Below are positions 43,112-52,717 of a stretch of DNA of 64,000 nt, piece after piece. The notes beneath the pieces were generated by a model that saw nothing but the letters and a program-made list of their open reading frames with translations, had not been told where the DNA came from and ran no database searches. The position numbers and the translations under genes were made by a program. The stretch is taken from contig CADCDS010000003.1 of the NCBI GenBank assembly GCA_902800215.1, positions 47,318 to 111,317 on the forward strand. The letters run 5' to 3'. The stretch is from an uncultured Bacteroidales bacterium (GTDB lineage: Bacteria; Bacteroidota; Bacteroidia; Bacteroidales; Paludibacteraceae). Numbering within the stretch: position 1 is the first letter of the stretch; the number at the start of each line of letters is the position of its first letter.

Positions 43112-44689
43112 ATGGCACAACAAACTCAAGAAGAAACATTTAAGAAAATCGTGGCGCATTGCAAGGAGTACGGATTTGTTTTTCCGAGCAGTGAGATCTA
43201 CGACGGTCTGGGCGCTGTGTATGACTACGGTCAGAACGGCGTGGAGTTGAAGAACAATATCAAGCGTTACTGGTGGGATTCGATGACGCTGCTGCACGAG
43301 AATATCGTGGGTATCGACGCGGCTATCTTCATGCACCCGACGACATGGAAAGCGTCCGGTCACGTGGATGCGTTCAATGATCCGTTGATCGACAATAGGG
43401 ACAGTAAGAAGCGTTACCGTGCCGACGTGCTGATCGAAGATCAGATCGCTAAATATGACGAGAAGATCGCCAAAGAGGTAGAGAAAGCACGCAAGCGTTT
43501 TGGTGACTCGTTCGACGAGGAGATGTTCAAGGCTACCAACGAGCGCGTCAAAGAGCATATTGCCAAACGGGAAGCGCTGCATGAGCGTTTTGCGAAAGCG
43601 ATGAACGATAACAACTTAGAGGAGTTGAAACAGATCATCCTGGATGAAGAGATCGTTTGTCCGATCAGCGGTACACGTAACTGGACCGACGTGCGTCAGT
43701 TCAACCTCATGTTCTCCACCGAGATGGGTTCGACATCCGACGGTGCGATGAAGATATACCTTCGTCCGGAAACGGCACAAGGTATCTTCGTGAACTTCCT
43801 CAACGTTCAGAAAACCGGTCGTATGAAGATTCCGTTCGGTATCGCACAGATCGGTAAAGCCTTCCGTAACGAGATCGTAGCTCGTCAGTTCATCTTCCGT
43901 ATGCGTGAGTTTGAGCAGATGGAGATGCAGTTCTTTGTAAGACCGGGTGAGGAACTCAAGTGGTTTGAGCACTGGAAGCAATTCCGTCTCAAATGGCACA
44001 AAGCGCTGGGTCTGGGTGACGAGAAATATCGTTTCCACGACCATGATAAGTTGGCGCACTATGCCAATGCTGCTACCGATATCGAGTTCCAAATGCCGTT
44101 CGGTTTCAAGGAGGTGGAAGGTATCCACAGCCGTACGAATTTTGACTTGAGCAGTCACGCGAAATATTCGGGCAAGAAGATCGAGTACTTCGATCCGGAA
44201 CTCAACCAGAGTTACACGCCGTATGTGATCGAGACCTCGATCGGTGTGGATCGTATGTTCCTCAGCGTCATGTGTTCGTCGTACGAAGAGCAACAACTTG
44301 AAGGTGGTGACACCCGTGTGGTACTGCACTTGCCGCCGGTACTGGCTCCGGTCAAGGCATGTATCATGCCGCTCGTCAAGAAAGACGGGCTGCCCGAGAA
44401 AGCCCGCGAGATCATGAACGAACTCAAGTTCGACTTCAAGGTAGCATACGACGAGAAAGACAGTATCGGTAAGCGTTACCGTCGTCAGGATGCAGTGGGT
44501 ACACCGTTCTGTATCACCGTCGATCATGACACGGAGAAAGACGGCTGCGTCACCGTTCGTTACCGCGACACGATGCTGCAGGATCGCGTGAAGATCGAAG
44601 ATCTGCATGAGATCATCCGCAAGGCTACCGATGCCAAGGAACTCTACCGCAAGATCGTAGGTGACAGTTTCGAGGACACGAATGAATAA
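43112..44689 (+). CDS. glyS: Glycine--tRNA ligase (homodimeric type)
   Basis: 525 aa. Class II synthetase of the alpha2 (eukaryote/archaeal-like) type: KIVAHCKEYGFVFPSSEIY, VYDYGQNGVELKNNIKRYWW, YLRPETAQGIFVNFLNV, PFGIAQIGKAFRNEI (motif 2), the anticodon-binding C-terminal domain (LAPVKACIMPLVKKDGLPEKA) and FCITVDHDT. Own promoter and a shared terminator, so it is monocistronic. Unlike alaS, valS and pheS, it carries no heptamer insert. Confidence 0.96.
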   Translation: MAQQTQEETFKKIVAHCKEYGFVFPSSEIYDGLGAVYDYGQNGVELKNNIKRYWWDSMTLLHENIVGIDAAIFMHPTTWKASGHVDAFNDPLIDNRDSKKRYRADVLIEDQIAKYDEKIAKEVEKARKRFGDSFDEEMFKATNERVKEHIAKREALHERFAKAMNDNNLEELKQIILDEEIVCPISGTRNWTDVRQFNLMFSTEMGSTSDGAMKIYLRPETAQGIFVNFLNVQKTGRMKIPFGIAQIGKAFRNEIVARQFIFRMREFEQMEMQFFVRPGEELKWFEHWKQFRLKWHKALGLGDEKYRFHDHDKLAHYANAATDIEFQMPFGFKEVEGIHSRTNFDLSSHAKYSGKKIEYFDPELNQSYTPYVIETSIGVDRMFLSVMCSSYEEQQLEGGDTRVVLHLPPVLAPVKACIMPLVKKDGLPEKAREIMNELKFDFKVAYDEKDSIGKRYRRQDAVGTPFCITVDHDTEKDGCVTVRYRDTMLQDRVKIEDLHEIIRKATDAKELYRKIVGDSFEDTNE

Positions 44690-44719
44690 AAAAAAGCGGA
44701 GCGTTGAGCTCCGTTTTTT
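44690..44719. terminator. Bidirectional terminator between glyS and the aminotransferase gene
   Basis: A run, CGGAGC GTTGA GCTCCG stem, T run; convergent genes on both sides. Confidence 0.9.
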
Positions 44720-45905
44720 ATGCGTTATAGGCTTCGAGTGCTTTACGAAGGACGATCATCGCTTGACGAAGGTCGTCCTTGTTTAATACATAGGCCATAC
44801 GCACTTGGTGACGACCGTCTTCGGGGTTGGTGTAGAAACCCGTTCCGGGTGCCATCATAATGGTCGCGCCTTCGTATGTGAAGTCCGTGAGACACCATTT
44901 GCAGAACTTCTCCACATCGTCTACCGGCAGTTCCACCATGACGTAGAACGCGCCTGTCGGAGCCGGGGCAAAGACACCCGGGATCTGATTGAGTTGGTCG
45001 ATAAGGAAATTACGGCGTCCAAGGTACTCGTCATAGACTTCCTGCATATACTCTTCCGGTGTGGAGAGGGATGCTTCGGCCACCACCTGACCGAATAAAG
45101 GAGGACTGAGACGCGCCTGGCAGAATTTCATGACCGCTTCACGCACCGCTTTGTTCTTGGTGATCAACGCACCGATACGGATACCGCACTCGGAATAACG
45201 CTTGGACACGCTATCGACGAGGATGACGTTATCCTCAATGCCTTCGAGGTGGCAAGCGGAGATATAGGGTGACTTGGTGTAGATAAACTCCCGGTACACC
45301 TCATCAGAGATGAGGTAGAGGTTGTATTTCTTGACCAGATCGCGTATCTGCCGCATCTCCTGCTTGGTGTACAAGTAGCCCGTCGGGTTGTTGGGGTTAC
45401 AGATGAGGATGGCACGCGTCTTGGGGGTGATCTGTTTCTCAAACTCCTCTACCGGCGGTAGTTTAAAACCGTTCTTGATATCGGTTTTCACGGACTTAAC
45501 CACCGCACCGCAAGAGATCGCAAAAGCCATATAGTTGGCATACGACGGGTCGGTGACGATGATCTCGTCGCCCGGGTTGAGACAACTCATGTACGCAAAC
45601 ATAATGGCCTCCGAACCACCGGAGGTGATGATGATTTCATCGGGAGAGAGGTCAATACCGTACTCGGCGTAATAGCTGACCATTTTCGTGCGCAGGGATT
45701 TGAGACCCTGCGACGGGGAATAGGCCAGAATATCCTGATGAAAATTCTTCACCGCCTCGAGTGCTTGCGGTGGAGTCTGGATATCCGGCTGACCGATGTT
45801 GAGGTGATAGACATGCACCCCTGCTAATTTTGCTGCGTCGGCATATTTGGCCAATTTACGAATCGGGCTCTCAGGCATCGATTGTGCCCGTAAACTTATT
45901 TCCAT
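44718..45905 (-). CDS. Class I/II PLP-dependent aminotransferase
   Basis: 395 aa. PLP fold type I: VYHLNIGQPDIQTPPQALEAV, YSPSQGLKSLRTKMVSYY, ITSGGSEAIMFAYMSCLNPGD, CNPNNPTGYLYT, the PLP lysine in LVDSVSKRYSECGIRIG and an arginine near RHQVRMAYVL. Substrate not clear; relatives are annotated aspartate or alanine aminotransferases. Start 45905 overlaps lplA by 35 bp; MPESPIRK at 45878 is an alternative. Last gene of the nitroreductase-pdxA-alaS run. Confidence 0.87.
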   Translation of the reverse strand: MEISLRAQSMPESPIRKLAKYADAAKLAGVHVYHLNIGQPDIQTPPQALEAVKNFHQDILAYSPSQGLKSLRTKMVSYYAEYGIDLSPDEIIITSGGSEAIMFAYMSCLNPGDEIIVTDPSYANYMAFAISCGAVVKSVKTDIKNGFKLPPVEEFEKQITPKTRAILICNPNNPTGYLYTKQEMRQIRDLVKKYNLYLISDEVYREFIYTKSPYISACHLEGIEDNVILVDSVSKRYSECGIRIGALITKNKAVREAVMKFCQARLSPPLFGQVVAEASLSTPEEYMQEVYDEYLGRRNFLIDQLNQIPGVFAPAPTGAFYVMVELPVDDVEKFCKWCLTDFTYEGATIMMAPGTGFYTNPEDGRHQVRMAYVLNKDDLRQAMIVLRKALEAYNA

Positions 45906-46509
45906 ATTCTTCTATATATGCGCGTAGCGCGTGTATATCCGCGAACGCGTCGGTTAATTCTTTCAGATTCATTACCCGTTGCCGTACCGATGCCACACCG
46001 TGTTTCGCCAGTTTGGCTTGGGTAGGTGTGATGGCATGCTGCAGGGCATCGAGATTCACATCATACAGCATCGTTCCATGCACGATCGTTCCCGTAGGTG
46101 TCGTATAACATGCCCAGCCGGATACCTTGTGGTCCTCCACCAAAATATCATTATGTACGGTCGTCACGGCCGGTATGTTTTTAGCAGTCAACGCATCGCG
46201 AATGAGTTGTAGAAAATCCTCAAACACTTGTTCGCTGTGTATATCGGGCGTCACAAAGGAAATCATGAGGTTACCCTGATCCGCATAAACGCACCCTCCT
46301 CCACTCTTTCGCTGCACGACAGCGATACCGTTTTCCGCACAATAGGCTTCGTTCACTTCCACCTCTGCCGACTGATGCCGACCATAGATGACCGTCGGTT
46401 GCACGATCCAGGTGAAGAGCGTAGGCTCCTTGACTTCCTTGACCAACTCCTGCTCGATCTGCAGGTACTGCGCCAAAGACAAATCTTCCGGATAGTGAAC
46501 TACAAGCAT
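45871..46509 (-). CDS. lplA: Lipoate--protein ligase A family protein
   Basis: 212 aa, shorter than E. coli LplA (no C-terminal accessory domain). BPL/LplA/LipB catalytic fold: TVIYGRHQSAEVEVNEAYC, the RKSGGGCVYADQGNLMISFV signature (RRxGGGxVyhD-like), HNDILVEDHKVSGWACY with the catalytic lysine in the KVSG stretch, and HGTMLYDVN. Likely attaches lipoate to E2 or H proteins. Overlaps guaD by 10 bp and the aminotransferase gene by 35 bp. Confidence 0.9.
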   Translation of the reverse strand: MLVVHYPEDLSLAQYLQIEQELVKEVKEPTLFTWIVQPTVIYGRHQSAEVEVNEAYCAENGIAVVQRKSGGGCVYADQGNLMISFVTPDIHSEQVFEDFLQLIRDALTAKNIPAVTTVHNDILVEDHKVSGWACYTTPTGTIVHGTMLYDVNLDALQHAITPTQAKLAKHGVASVRQRVMNLKELTDAFADIHALRAYIEEYGNKFTGTIDA

Positions 46510-47777
46510 GGTTCGGTTAACTCAACACCCCGGCAAAAACGGCGTTTGATATCGCGGTCGTCACCGAGGTAGATATAGCGTTCAATTCGCTGCTCGAGCG
46601 AGTAATTATCGTAGTTGAGATAACGGTCATCCACCAGCAGGGCGTCAAACTCATAGCCCGGTTCAAAACTACCCACTTTGCCGAAGAACGATCCTCCGCC
46701 TTTGGTAGCGAGATAAAAGACCTCACTGAGACTGAGGAACGGCATCTCACCGCGTGTCTGGGCGTAGTTGAGTTTGGATACCTGGATGGCATACTGCATG
46801 ACGCGCAACATCGACATATGGTGTCCGGCCGATACATCCGTACCCAGCGCCACGTGGATACCGGCGTTTAGGAACTTACGGATCGGCGCCATACCGGAGG
46901 ACAAGTTACTGTTCGACATCGGGCAGTGTACTACGTACACACCGTTCTTACGCATGAGCTCCATCTCCTCGCCGTCCGTGTAACAACAATGTGCCATGAG
47001 CGTCGGGGTCTGGCCGAAGAGACCGTATTTGTTGTACGCATCGCCGTAACAGGTGGTGTCCGGTTCGAGTTCCTTGACCCAACTGATCTCGGAACGGTTT
47101 TCCGACAGGTGGGACTGTACCGGCAGACCGGTCTCCGCCGCATAGTCGCCCAAGGCACGCAGCATCTTATCCGAGCAGGAAGGCACGAAACGCGGCGTGA
47201 TGATCGGCGTCACAAGACCGTTACCGTGCTCGTCCAGATGGGCCTTCAGCATGCGCATACCGTCGATCAGTTCAGCGGTTGTGTTCTGCAGCGTATCAGG
47301 ACTATTGCGGTTCATACCTACCATTCCTACCATCGCTCCCATGCCGGCTTGAATAAAGAGATCGGCAAGGATACGGGTAGATTCCGGATGGATGGTAGCA
47401 AAGACGGCACTGCGCATCGTTCCCTGCATCCACAGTTCATGCACAAAACGGCGGTACAGTCGACGGGCGTACTCCGGATCGGCATACTTGGCCTCCTCCG
47501 GGAAGGTATAGGTATTCAACCACGGAAGAAGTTCCAGATCCAAGGCCAGACCCATGTTCCGGTACTGCGGTGCATGGACATGCATGTCATTGAAAGCCGG
47601 GATAAGCAGTTTATCTCCAAAATCCATGACTTGTCGCCGCCAGTCCATGTTTTCCGGCAGTTCAGTATAGATCCCTTCGATCAGACCGTTGGACTTCACC
47701 ACAATATAACCGTGCGGAATGATCTCAAAATGATCCGGCGTCGGGGTATAAAGGATATTCGCTCGATAGATTTTCAT
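46500..47777 (-). CDS. guaD: Guanine deaminase-like amidohydrolase
   Basis: 425 aa. Metal-dependent amidohydrolase converting guanine to xanthine. Metal and substrate sites visible: PAFNDMHVHAPQYRNMGL (H-x-H plus the APQ typical of guanine deaminases), TPRFVPSCSDKML, VQSHLSENRSE, LMAHCCYTDGEE and ALGTDVSAGHHMSM. Overlaps lplA and gtrA by a few bases, so it is co-translated. Purine salvage role from family knowledge. Confidence 0.9.
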   Translation of the reverse strand: MKIYRANILYTPTPDHFEIIPHGYIVVKSNGLIEGIYTELPENMDWRRQVMDFGDKLLIPAFNDMHVHAPQYRNMGLALDLELLPWLNTYTFPEEAKYADPEYARRLYRRFVHELWMQGTMRSAVFATIHPESTRILADLFIQAGMGAMVGMVGMNRNSPDTLQNTTAELIDGMRMLKAHLDEHGNGLVTPIITPRFVPSCSDKMLRALGDYAAETGLPVQSHLSENRSEISWVKELEPDTTCYGDAYNKYGLFGQTPTLMAHCCYTDGEEMELMRKNGVYVVHCPMSNSNLSSGMAPIRKFLNAGIHVALGTDVSAGHHMSMLRVMQYAIQVSKLNYAQTRGEMPFLSLSEVFYLATKGGGSFFGKVGSFEPGYEFDALLVDDRYLNYDNYSLEQRIERYIYLGDDRDIKRRFCRGVELTEPCL

Positions 47778-48250
47778 TTTTTCTTGTTTTTAAAGAAGAA
47801 CAGACAGATGAAATAGTTGACAATTCCGGCAATGAAGATGACCAAGTAACTGGTATGCTCATTGGACCAGGTAGGCAGCAGGTTGTTAAATACCGGCAGG
47901 AGGAACACCTGTATCGGGAAGTTAATGATACGTGCCAACACAAATCCGCCGGCATTCTTCCATTGGGGCCGTGTGCCGAAGGTGTACCAGTTTGACAGCA
48001 GATAGTTCGGTATCATCTCAAAGACGTATCCCAAGGTGAAGGCGATGAAATAGAGCACACCGCTCTTCACATCCGGATCCAGGTTAAACACACTCATCGA
48101 GGTGGTGAAGAACCAGGTCTGGATGAACACACCGAGTCCACCCACCACCGAGAACCGAATAGCGGTTCTAAGCAGTCGAGGCAGGTAACTCGACGGGAAC
48201 ACAATAGGAATGGTAAACTCCTTATCTTTGATTTTGATACTAATCTGCAT
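47774..48250 (-). CDS. GtrA-like membrane protein
   Basis: 158 aa with four membrane segments (about 30-55, 66-86, 100-122, 133-153). The GtrA pattern is present: FSVVGGLGVFIQTWFF in helix 1, YFIAFTLGYVFEMIPNYLLSNWYTF in helix 2-3, and a lysine-rich end. The family often flips or carries polyprenyl-linked sugars. No glycosyltransferase is adjacent; it sits between alaS and guaD, and the reason is unclear. Confidence 0.83.
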   Translation of the reverse strand: MQISIKIKDKEFTIPIVFPSSYLPRLLRTAIRFSVVGGLGVFIQTWFFTTSMSVFNLDPDVKSGVLYFIAFTLGYVFEMIPNYLLSNWYTFGTRPQWKNAGGFVLARIINFPIQVFLLPVFNNLLPTWSNEHTSYLVIFIAGIVNYFICLFFFKNKKK

Positions 48251-48257
48251 ATGTCGT

Positions 48258-50870
48258 TTATTGTAAAGCGGCTAATAACTCTTCCAAAGCTGCTTTCAGT
48301 CCGTTGACATCACGACCGCCGGCTGTAGCCATCCACGGTTGACCGCCTCCACCGCCTTGAATATGCTTGGCAGCAGACTTGATCATCGCGCCTGCATTCT
48401 TTCCGGCATCAACGAGCGGTTGGGACAAGAAGACGGATATCATCGGTTTTCCCTCCCATTCGGTCGCACCTACTACAGCAAAATGCACGTCGGTGAACTT
48501 ACCGCGTAATAACGGCATCACACCACGGATCATCTCCGGGTTCTGTTCGCCTTCCAGACGGACTAACTTGATATCTCCGAAGTCCTCCGCACGGTTGATG
48601 AGGATATCTCTAAACTGCGCTATCTTCTCTGCGGTGAACTGCTCGATCTGCTTCTTAAGCGCCGCATTCTCATCAATGGATTTCTGAATAGCGTTCACCA
48701 GATCGGGTGCGTTATGCAAGGTCTCCCGTAAGTTATTCAGCATATCTTGCGCCGCATAGAACACTTCATCCGCCTTAGCAGCCGTCACCGCTTCGATACG
48801 ACGTACGCCGGCCGCGACACTGGTCTCCATGATGATACGGATAGAACCGATACGACCGGTACTCGACACGTGGCATCCACCGCAGAGTTCTACCGAGTCA
48901 CCGAACTTGATCACACGCACATCGTCTCCGTATTTTTCTCCGAATAAAGCCATTGCACCCATCGCTTTGGCTTCGGCAATCGGCGTGTGCCTACTCTCCT
49001 CCAAACGGAAGTCACGACGCACAAACGCATTCGCTACTTTCTCCACCTGACGCAGTTCTTCCGGCGTCACCTTCTGGAAATGACTGAAGTCAAAACGCAG
49101 GCTGTCGGGTGTCACCAAACTACCCTTCTGCTCCACATGCTTACCCAACACTTCACGCAACGCGTGGTGAAGGATATGCGTAGCCGAGTGGTTACATGCA
49201 ATCGCCTGACGACGGTCGGCATCTACGGTAGCTGTTAGCTGTTGGCTATTGGCTATTAGCTCTTCCGGCAGTTCTGCCAGAATATGTACCGGTAAGTTAT
49301 TCTCTTTCTTAGTATCCAACACGCGAACATTTCCGAGCGTACCTGTATCACCAACTTCACCACCCATCTCGGCGTAGAACGGTGTCTTATCGAGTACGAC
49401 CTGATAGAACGATTTACCTTTCTGACTCACCTGACGATACCGCAGGATACGGCATTCTACGGACAGTTGGTCATAACCCACAAACTCCGTATCGCCTTCA
49501 GCCAGTACAGTCCAGTCACCCAGATCCTGCTTATTGGCCGAACGACCCATCTCCTTCTGGTGCTCCAAGGCCTTGTTATACTCCTCCTCATTGGTGGTAA
49601 AGCCGTTCTCACGCAAGATCAATTCCGTCAGATCCAAGGGGAAGCCGTAGGTATCTTTGAGTGTAAACACATCCACACCCGAGATCTCCGTCTTACCGGC
49701 TTTGCGTGCATCATCCATCAGTTTATCCAACAAACCGATACCCTTATCCAGCGTACGTAGGAAAGCTTCCTCTTCACTCTTAATCACCGGTGTGATCTGT
49801 GCCTGCTGTGCTTTGAGTTCCGGATACGCTTCACCGAGGTCTTCGATGAGTTGCGGAACGAGTTGGTACAGGAATGCGCTGCGCATACCTAAGAACGTAT
49901 ATCCATAACGAACAGCACGCCGTAAGATACGACGGATGACATAACCGGCTTTCTCGTTACTCGGCAACTGACCGTCGGTGATGGCAAACGCGATCGTACG
50001 AATATGATCGGCAATAACACGCATCGCGATATCGATCTTCTCATCCTTACCGTATTCACAACCGCAGATAGCGCCGATACGACGCAGCATCGGCTGGAAG
50101 ACATCCGTATCGTAGTTACTGGTCTTGCCCTGAATCGTACGCACCAGACGCTCAAAACCCATTCCGGTGTCGATCACTTTCTTGGCCAGCGGTTCGAGAG
50201 ACCCATCCGCCTTGCGGTTATATTGCATGAAGACGATGTTCCAGATCTCGATCACCTGCGGATGATCTTTGTTCACTAACTCACGTCCCGGCACTTTGGC
50301 ACGTTCTTCTGCAGAGCGGCTATCGACATGAATCTCACTACACGGACCGCAAGGACCCGTATCACCCATCTCCCAGAAGTTATCATGCTTGTTACCGTTC
50401 AAAATATGATCCGCCGGTAAGTGTTTCGCCCAGATAGAAGCAGCCTCGTCATCCCGACTCAGACCTTCTTCCGGAGAACCTTCAAACACCGTGGCATACA
50501 AGTTAGCCGGATCGATCTTGAGCACATCGACGATATATTCCCATGCGAAGTCGATCGCTTCTTTCTTGAAATAATCGCCGAAGGACCAGTTGCCTAACAT
50601 CTCGAACATGGTGTGGTGGTAGGTATCGTGACCTACTTCTTCCAGGTCATTATGTTTTCCCGACACACGCAGACATTTCTGGCTGTCTGCCACACGGGGA
50701 TATTTGATAGGATCATTGCCTAAGATGATACCCTTCCACGGGTTCATGCCGGCATTGGTGAACATCAGCGTAGGATCATCCTTAATCACCATCGGAGCTG
50801 AAGGAACTACTTGGTGTCCCTTCGATGCCATAAAGTCCAAAAAACTTTGTCTAATTTCTTTACTTGTCAT
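48258..50870 (-). CDS. alaS: Alanine--tRNA ligase
   Basis: 870 aa, full length. Class II catalytic core ([51 protein letters not shown]), editing domain with zinc ligands HSATH and CGGCH ([26 protein letters not shown]), and the C-Ala glycine-rich end ([14 protein letters not shown]). Between the core and editing domain, a heptamer array encodes [14 protein letters not shown]. Preceded by pdxA (6-bp gap) and followed by gtrA (7-bp gap). Confidence 0.97.
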   Translation of the reverse strand: MTSKEIRQSFLDFMASKGHQVVPSAPMVIKDDPTLMFTNAGMNPWKGIILGNDPIKYPRVADSQKCLRVSGKHNDLEEVGHDTYHHTMFEMLGNWSFGDYFKKEAIDFAWEYIVDVLKIDPANLYATVFEGSPEEGLSRDDEAASIWAKHLPADHILNGNKHDNFWEMGDTGPCGPCSEIHVDSRSAEERAKVPGRELVNKDHPQVIEIWNIVFMQYNRKADGSLEPLAKKVIDTGMGFERLVRTIQGKTSNYDTDVFQPMLRRIGAICGCEYGKDEKIDIAMRVIADHIRTIAFAITDGQLPSNEKAGYVIRRILRRAVRYGYTFLGMRSAFLYQLVPQLIEDLGEAYPELKAQQAQITPVIKSEEEAFLRTLDKGIGLLDKLMDDARKAGKTEISGVDVFTLKDTYGFPLDLTELILRENGFTTNEEEYNKALEHQKEMGRSANKQDLGDWTVLAEGDTEFVGYDQLSVECRILRYRQVSQKGKSFYQVVLDKTPFYAEMGGEVGDTGTLGNVRVLDTKKENNLPVHILAELPEELIANSQQLTATVDADRRQAIACNHSATHILHHALREVLGKHVEQKGSLVTPDSLRFDFSHFQKVTPEELRQVEKVANAFVRRDFRLEESRHTPIAEAKAMGAMALFGEKYGDDVRVIKFGDSVELCGGCHVSSTGRIGSIRIIMETSVAAGVRRIEAVTAAKADEVFYAAQDMLNNLRETLHNAPDLVNAIQKSIDENAALKKQIEQFTAEKIAQFRDILINRAEDFGDIKLVRLEGEQNPEMIRGVMPLLRGKFTDVHFAVVGATEWEGKPMISVFLSQPLVDAGKNAGAMIKSAAKHIQGGGGGQPWMATAGGRDVNGLKAALEELLAALQ
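49230..49264. repeat. Heptamer tandem array inside alaS
   Basis: AGCTGTT twice, GGCTATT twice, AGCTCTT. Encodes [10 protein letters not shown]. Confidence 0.93.
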
Positions 50871-50876
50871 ATATGG

Positions 50877-51983
50877 TTATTCTTTATTTTCCTGATATCT
50901 TGTGGTTTTGAAATCAATAAACTCCCGACGGGGTTTACCTTCGGTGTCCGGTCGCTCAATGAAGGGCAGAGGATCGGCACGCAGTTCATCATATTCCGCC
51001 CGTTGCCGCAGCACGTCGATGGCCATAAAAAGGGCATTACGCATGGATCGTTCATCGGCCTGGTTCTTTCCGGCGATGTCGTATCCCGTACCGTGATCGG
51101 GTGAAGTGCGTACGATGTTCAGTCCCGCCGTGTAGTTCACTCCCGTCATATCGAGCGTCTTAAACGGAATCAGGCCCTGATCATGATACATCGCCAGCAC
51201 AGCATCGAACTGCACAAAATGCCCCGTTCCGAAGAATCCGTCTGCGGCATAAGGACCAAACGCCCAGATACCTTGTTTCATCGCTTGCTCCAACGCCGGA
51301 ATAATGATCTCCTGCTCCTCTTTTCCCATCAGGCCTTGGTCTCCGGCATGCGGATTCAATGCCAGCACGGCGATGCGGGGTTTCTCATAACCGAAGTCCC
51401 GTTTGAGACTGTTGTTCAACAGCGTCAGCTTGGACAGGATGCGTTCCTCGGTGATCTGTGCCGGGATATCGGCGATCGACACGTGGTTACAAACCAATGC
51501 CACCCGCAGGTTTCCGCTGCATAGCATCATCAGGCTTCCACCATTTGCATCATTTGCACCATTAAAACATTTCTCAAGATATTCCGTGTGTCCTCCGTGC
51601 AGCGCTTCCTTATTGATCGGCGCGGTCACGATCGCCTGCACCTTACCGGCTTTCAGATCCGCACAGGCACGATCCAACGATGCCTTCGCCGCCTTGTTGG
51701 ACATCTCCGTGTTCTTACCAAACTCCACCGGCACGTTATCCGTGTAACAGCTGATCAGGTTCAGACGTCCGTCTTTCGCCTGTTCCGGCGTGTCGATCAA
51801 GTTCCACGTGATGTTCCGGTATTCCTCATCCAAAGTCTGAATATGTTGCTTGGCGACCGCTGCATTTCCGTAGATCACCGGGCGCATGATCTCAAACACA
51901 TACCCGTTGAGCAGTGCTTTGATGATCACCTCGTATCCTACTCCGTTCGTATCACCGGCCGTTATTGCAATGATAGGTTTCAT
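50877..51983 (-). CDS. pdxA: 4-Hydroxythreonine-4-phosphate dehydrogenase
   Basis: 368 aa. NAD-dependent step of the DXP-dependent pyridoxal phosphate pathway. Seen: PIIAITAGDTNGVGYEVIIKAL, VTAPINKEALHGGHTEYL with the metal/substrate His, NPHAGDQGLMGKEE, ADGFFGTGHFVQFDAVLAMYHDQGLIPFKTL and RTSPDHGTGYDIAGK. A 9-bp array near residue 145 adds NGANDANGG. Follows the nitroreductase gene by 26 bp that are themselves a heptamer array. It feeds PLP to the many PLP enzymes in the window (inference). Confidence 0.96.
   Translation of the reverse strand: MKPIIAITAGDTNGVGYEVIIKALLNGYVFEIMRPVIYGNAAVAKQHIQTLDEEYRNITWNLIDTPEQAKDGRLNLISCYTDNVPVEFGKNTEMSNKAAKASLDRACADLKAGKVQAIVTAPINKEALHGGHTEYLEKCFNGANDANGGSLMMLCSGNLRVALVCNHVSIADIPAQITEERILSKLTLLNNSLKRDFGYEKPRIAVLALNPHAGDQGLMGKEEQEIIIPALEQAMKQGIWAFGPYAADGFFGTGHFVQFDAVLAMYHDQGLIPFKTLDMTGVNYTAGLNIVRTSPDHGTGYDIAGKNQADERSMRNALFMAIDVLRQRAEYDELRADPLPFIERPDTEGKPRREFIDFKTTRYQENKE
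51541..51567. repeat. 9-bp tandem array inside pdxA
   Basis: CCATTTGCA, TCATTTGCA, CCATTAAAA; coding strand gives NGANDANGG. Period 9 keeps frame. Confidence 0.65.
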
Positions 51984-52018
51984 AAAATCAAAAATCTAAA
52001 ATCTAAAATTTAAAATTG
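51984..52018. repeat. Heptamer tandem array between pdxA and the nitroreductase gene
   Basis: Five AAAATCT-type units (AAAATCA, AAAATCT twice, AAAATTT, AAAATTG). Fills the whole gap and includes the nitroreductase stop codon. Confidence 0.9.
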
Positions 52019-52525
52019 TTCGTTATGAATTTTCTCGTACTTCAGTCGAGAAAGGTCATACGAACTTCGCTCTTCATCGGGGTAGCCCAATGTAATTGCA
52101 CACAGCACCACTTTATCTTCCGGAATATCGAACAACTGCCGTGTCAGTTCAGGCGCACCTTCCCGTTCATACACATGGCACCAGCAGGCTCCGACACCTT
52201 GTTCCGCAGCCGCTAACAGAATATGCTCCGCAGCGATGGCACCGTCTGCCATCCAGGTGTTGTCACACAAGTTGGGATCCAAAGCAATGACGATCGCTGC
52301 CGTCGCAGTGTTGAACATCTGACTTCCATAGGTGCGACAGCCGGCTAACGGACGCAGTTTTGCCTCGTCATGCGTCACGATGAATTCCCACGGACAGGTC
52401 CGTTTGGCACTCGGACTCATCAACGCACAGCGCAGCATATAATCGATCTTCTCCTGCTCCACGGGTTGAGCAGTGAACTTACGGATAGACCGCCGTTTTT
52501 GGCACAATTGTTCGAAAGTATCCAT
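52010..52525 (-). CDS. Nitroreductase family protein
   Basis: 171 aa from ATG 52525. FMN-dependent nitroreductase fold: CQKRRSIRKFTAQPVEQEKIDYMLRCALMSPSAKRTCPWEFIVTHDE, GAIAAEHILLAAAEQGVGACW and LCAITLGYPDEE. Short version of the family, as in many Bacteroidales. Substrate unknown; cytoplasmic redox enzyme. First gene of a seven-gene minus operon through pdxA and alaS, promoter 52545-52576. Confidence 0.9.
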   Translation of the reverse strand: MDTFEQLCQKRRSIRKFTAQPVEQEKIDYMLRCALMSPSAKRTCPWEFIVTHDEAKLRPLAGCRTYGSQMFNTATAAIVIALDPNLCDNTWMADGAIAAEHILLAAAEQGVGACWCHVYEREGAPELTRQLFDIPEDKVVLCAITLGYPDEERSSYDLSRLKYEKIHNEQF

Positions 52526-52544
52526 ATTTATCCAATTTAGCGCA

Positions 52545-52576
52545 CAAAGGTACAACTTTTTTTTGATATACGCAAG
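52545..52576 (-). promoter_or_regulatory. Nitroreductase-pdxA-alaS operon promoter
   Basis: On the minus strand CTTG, 20 bp, TACCTTTG. Confidence 0.78.
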
Positions 52577-52601
52577 CGCGCGCGATTTTTTTTAATAATT
52601 A

Positions 52602-52633
52602 TTTGTGTATGTCATTTTTTTTTTGTACCTTTG
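52602..52633 (+). promoter_or_regulatory. valS promoter
   Basis: TTTG, 20 bp, TACCTTTG. The leader of about 80 nt has a small GCCC/GGGC hairpin at 52680; I see no T-box. Confidence 0.87.
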
Positions 52634-52717
52634 CACGCTTTTTGTGTAAATCACAAATCAAAAATTTGAAACAATCGTGCCCTTCAGGGCTAAGAAATAA
52701 TAAATCATAAATTATCT

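Noticed and set aside
43616-44608. 330-aa minus-strand ORF antisense to glyS
   Set aside because: Shadow of the highly biased glyS codons; no domain pattern.
52634-52717. T-box riboswitch before valS (also looked for before glyS, alaS, pheS)
   Set aside because: No T-box consensus or specifier hairpin; leaders are too short and T-boxes are rare in this phylum.
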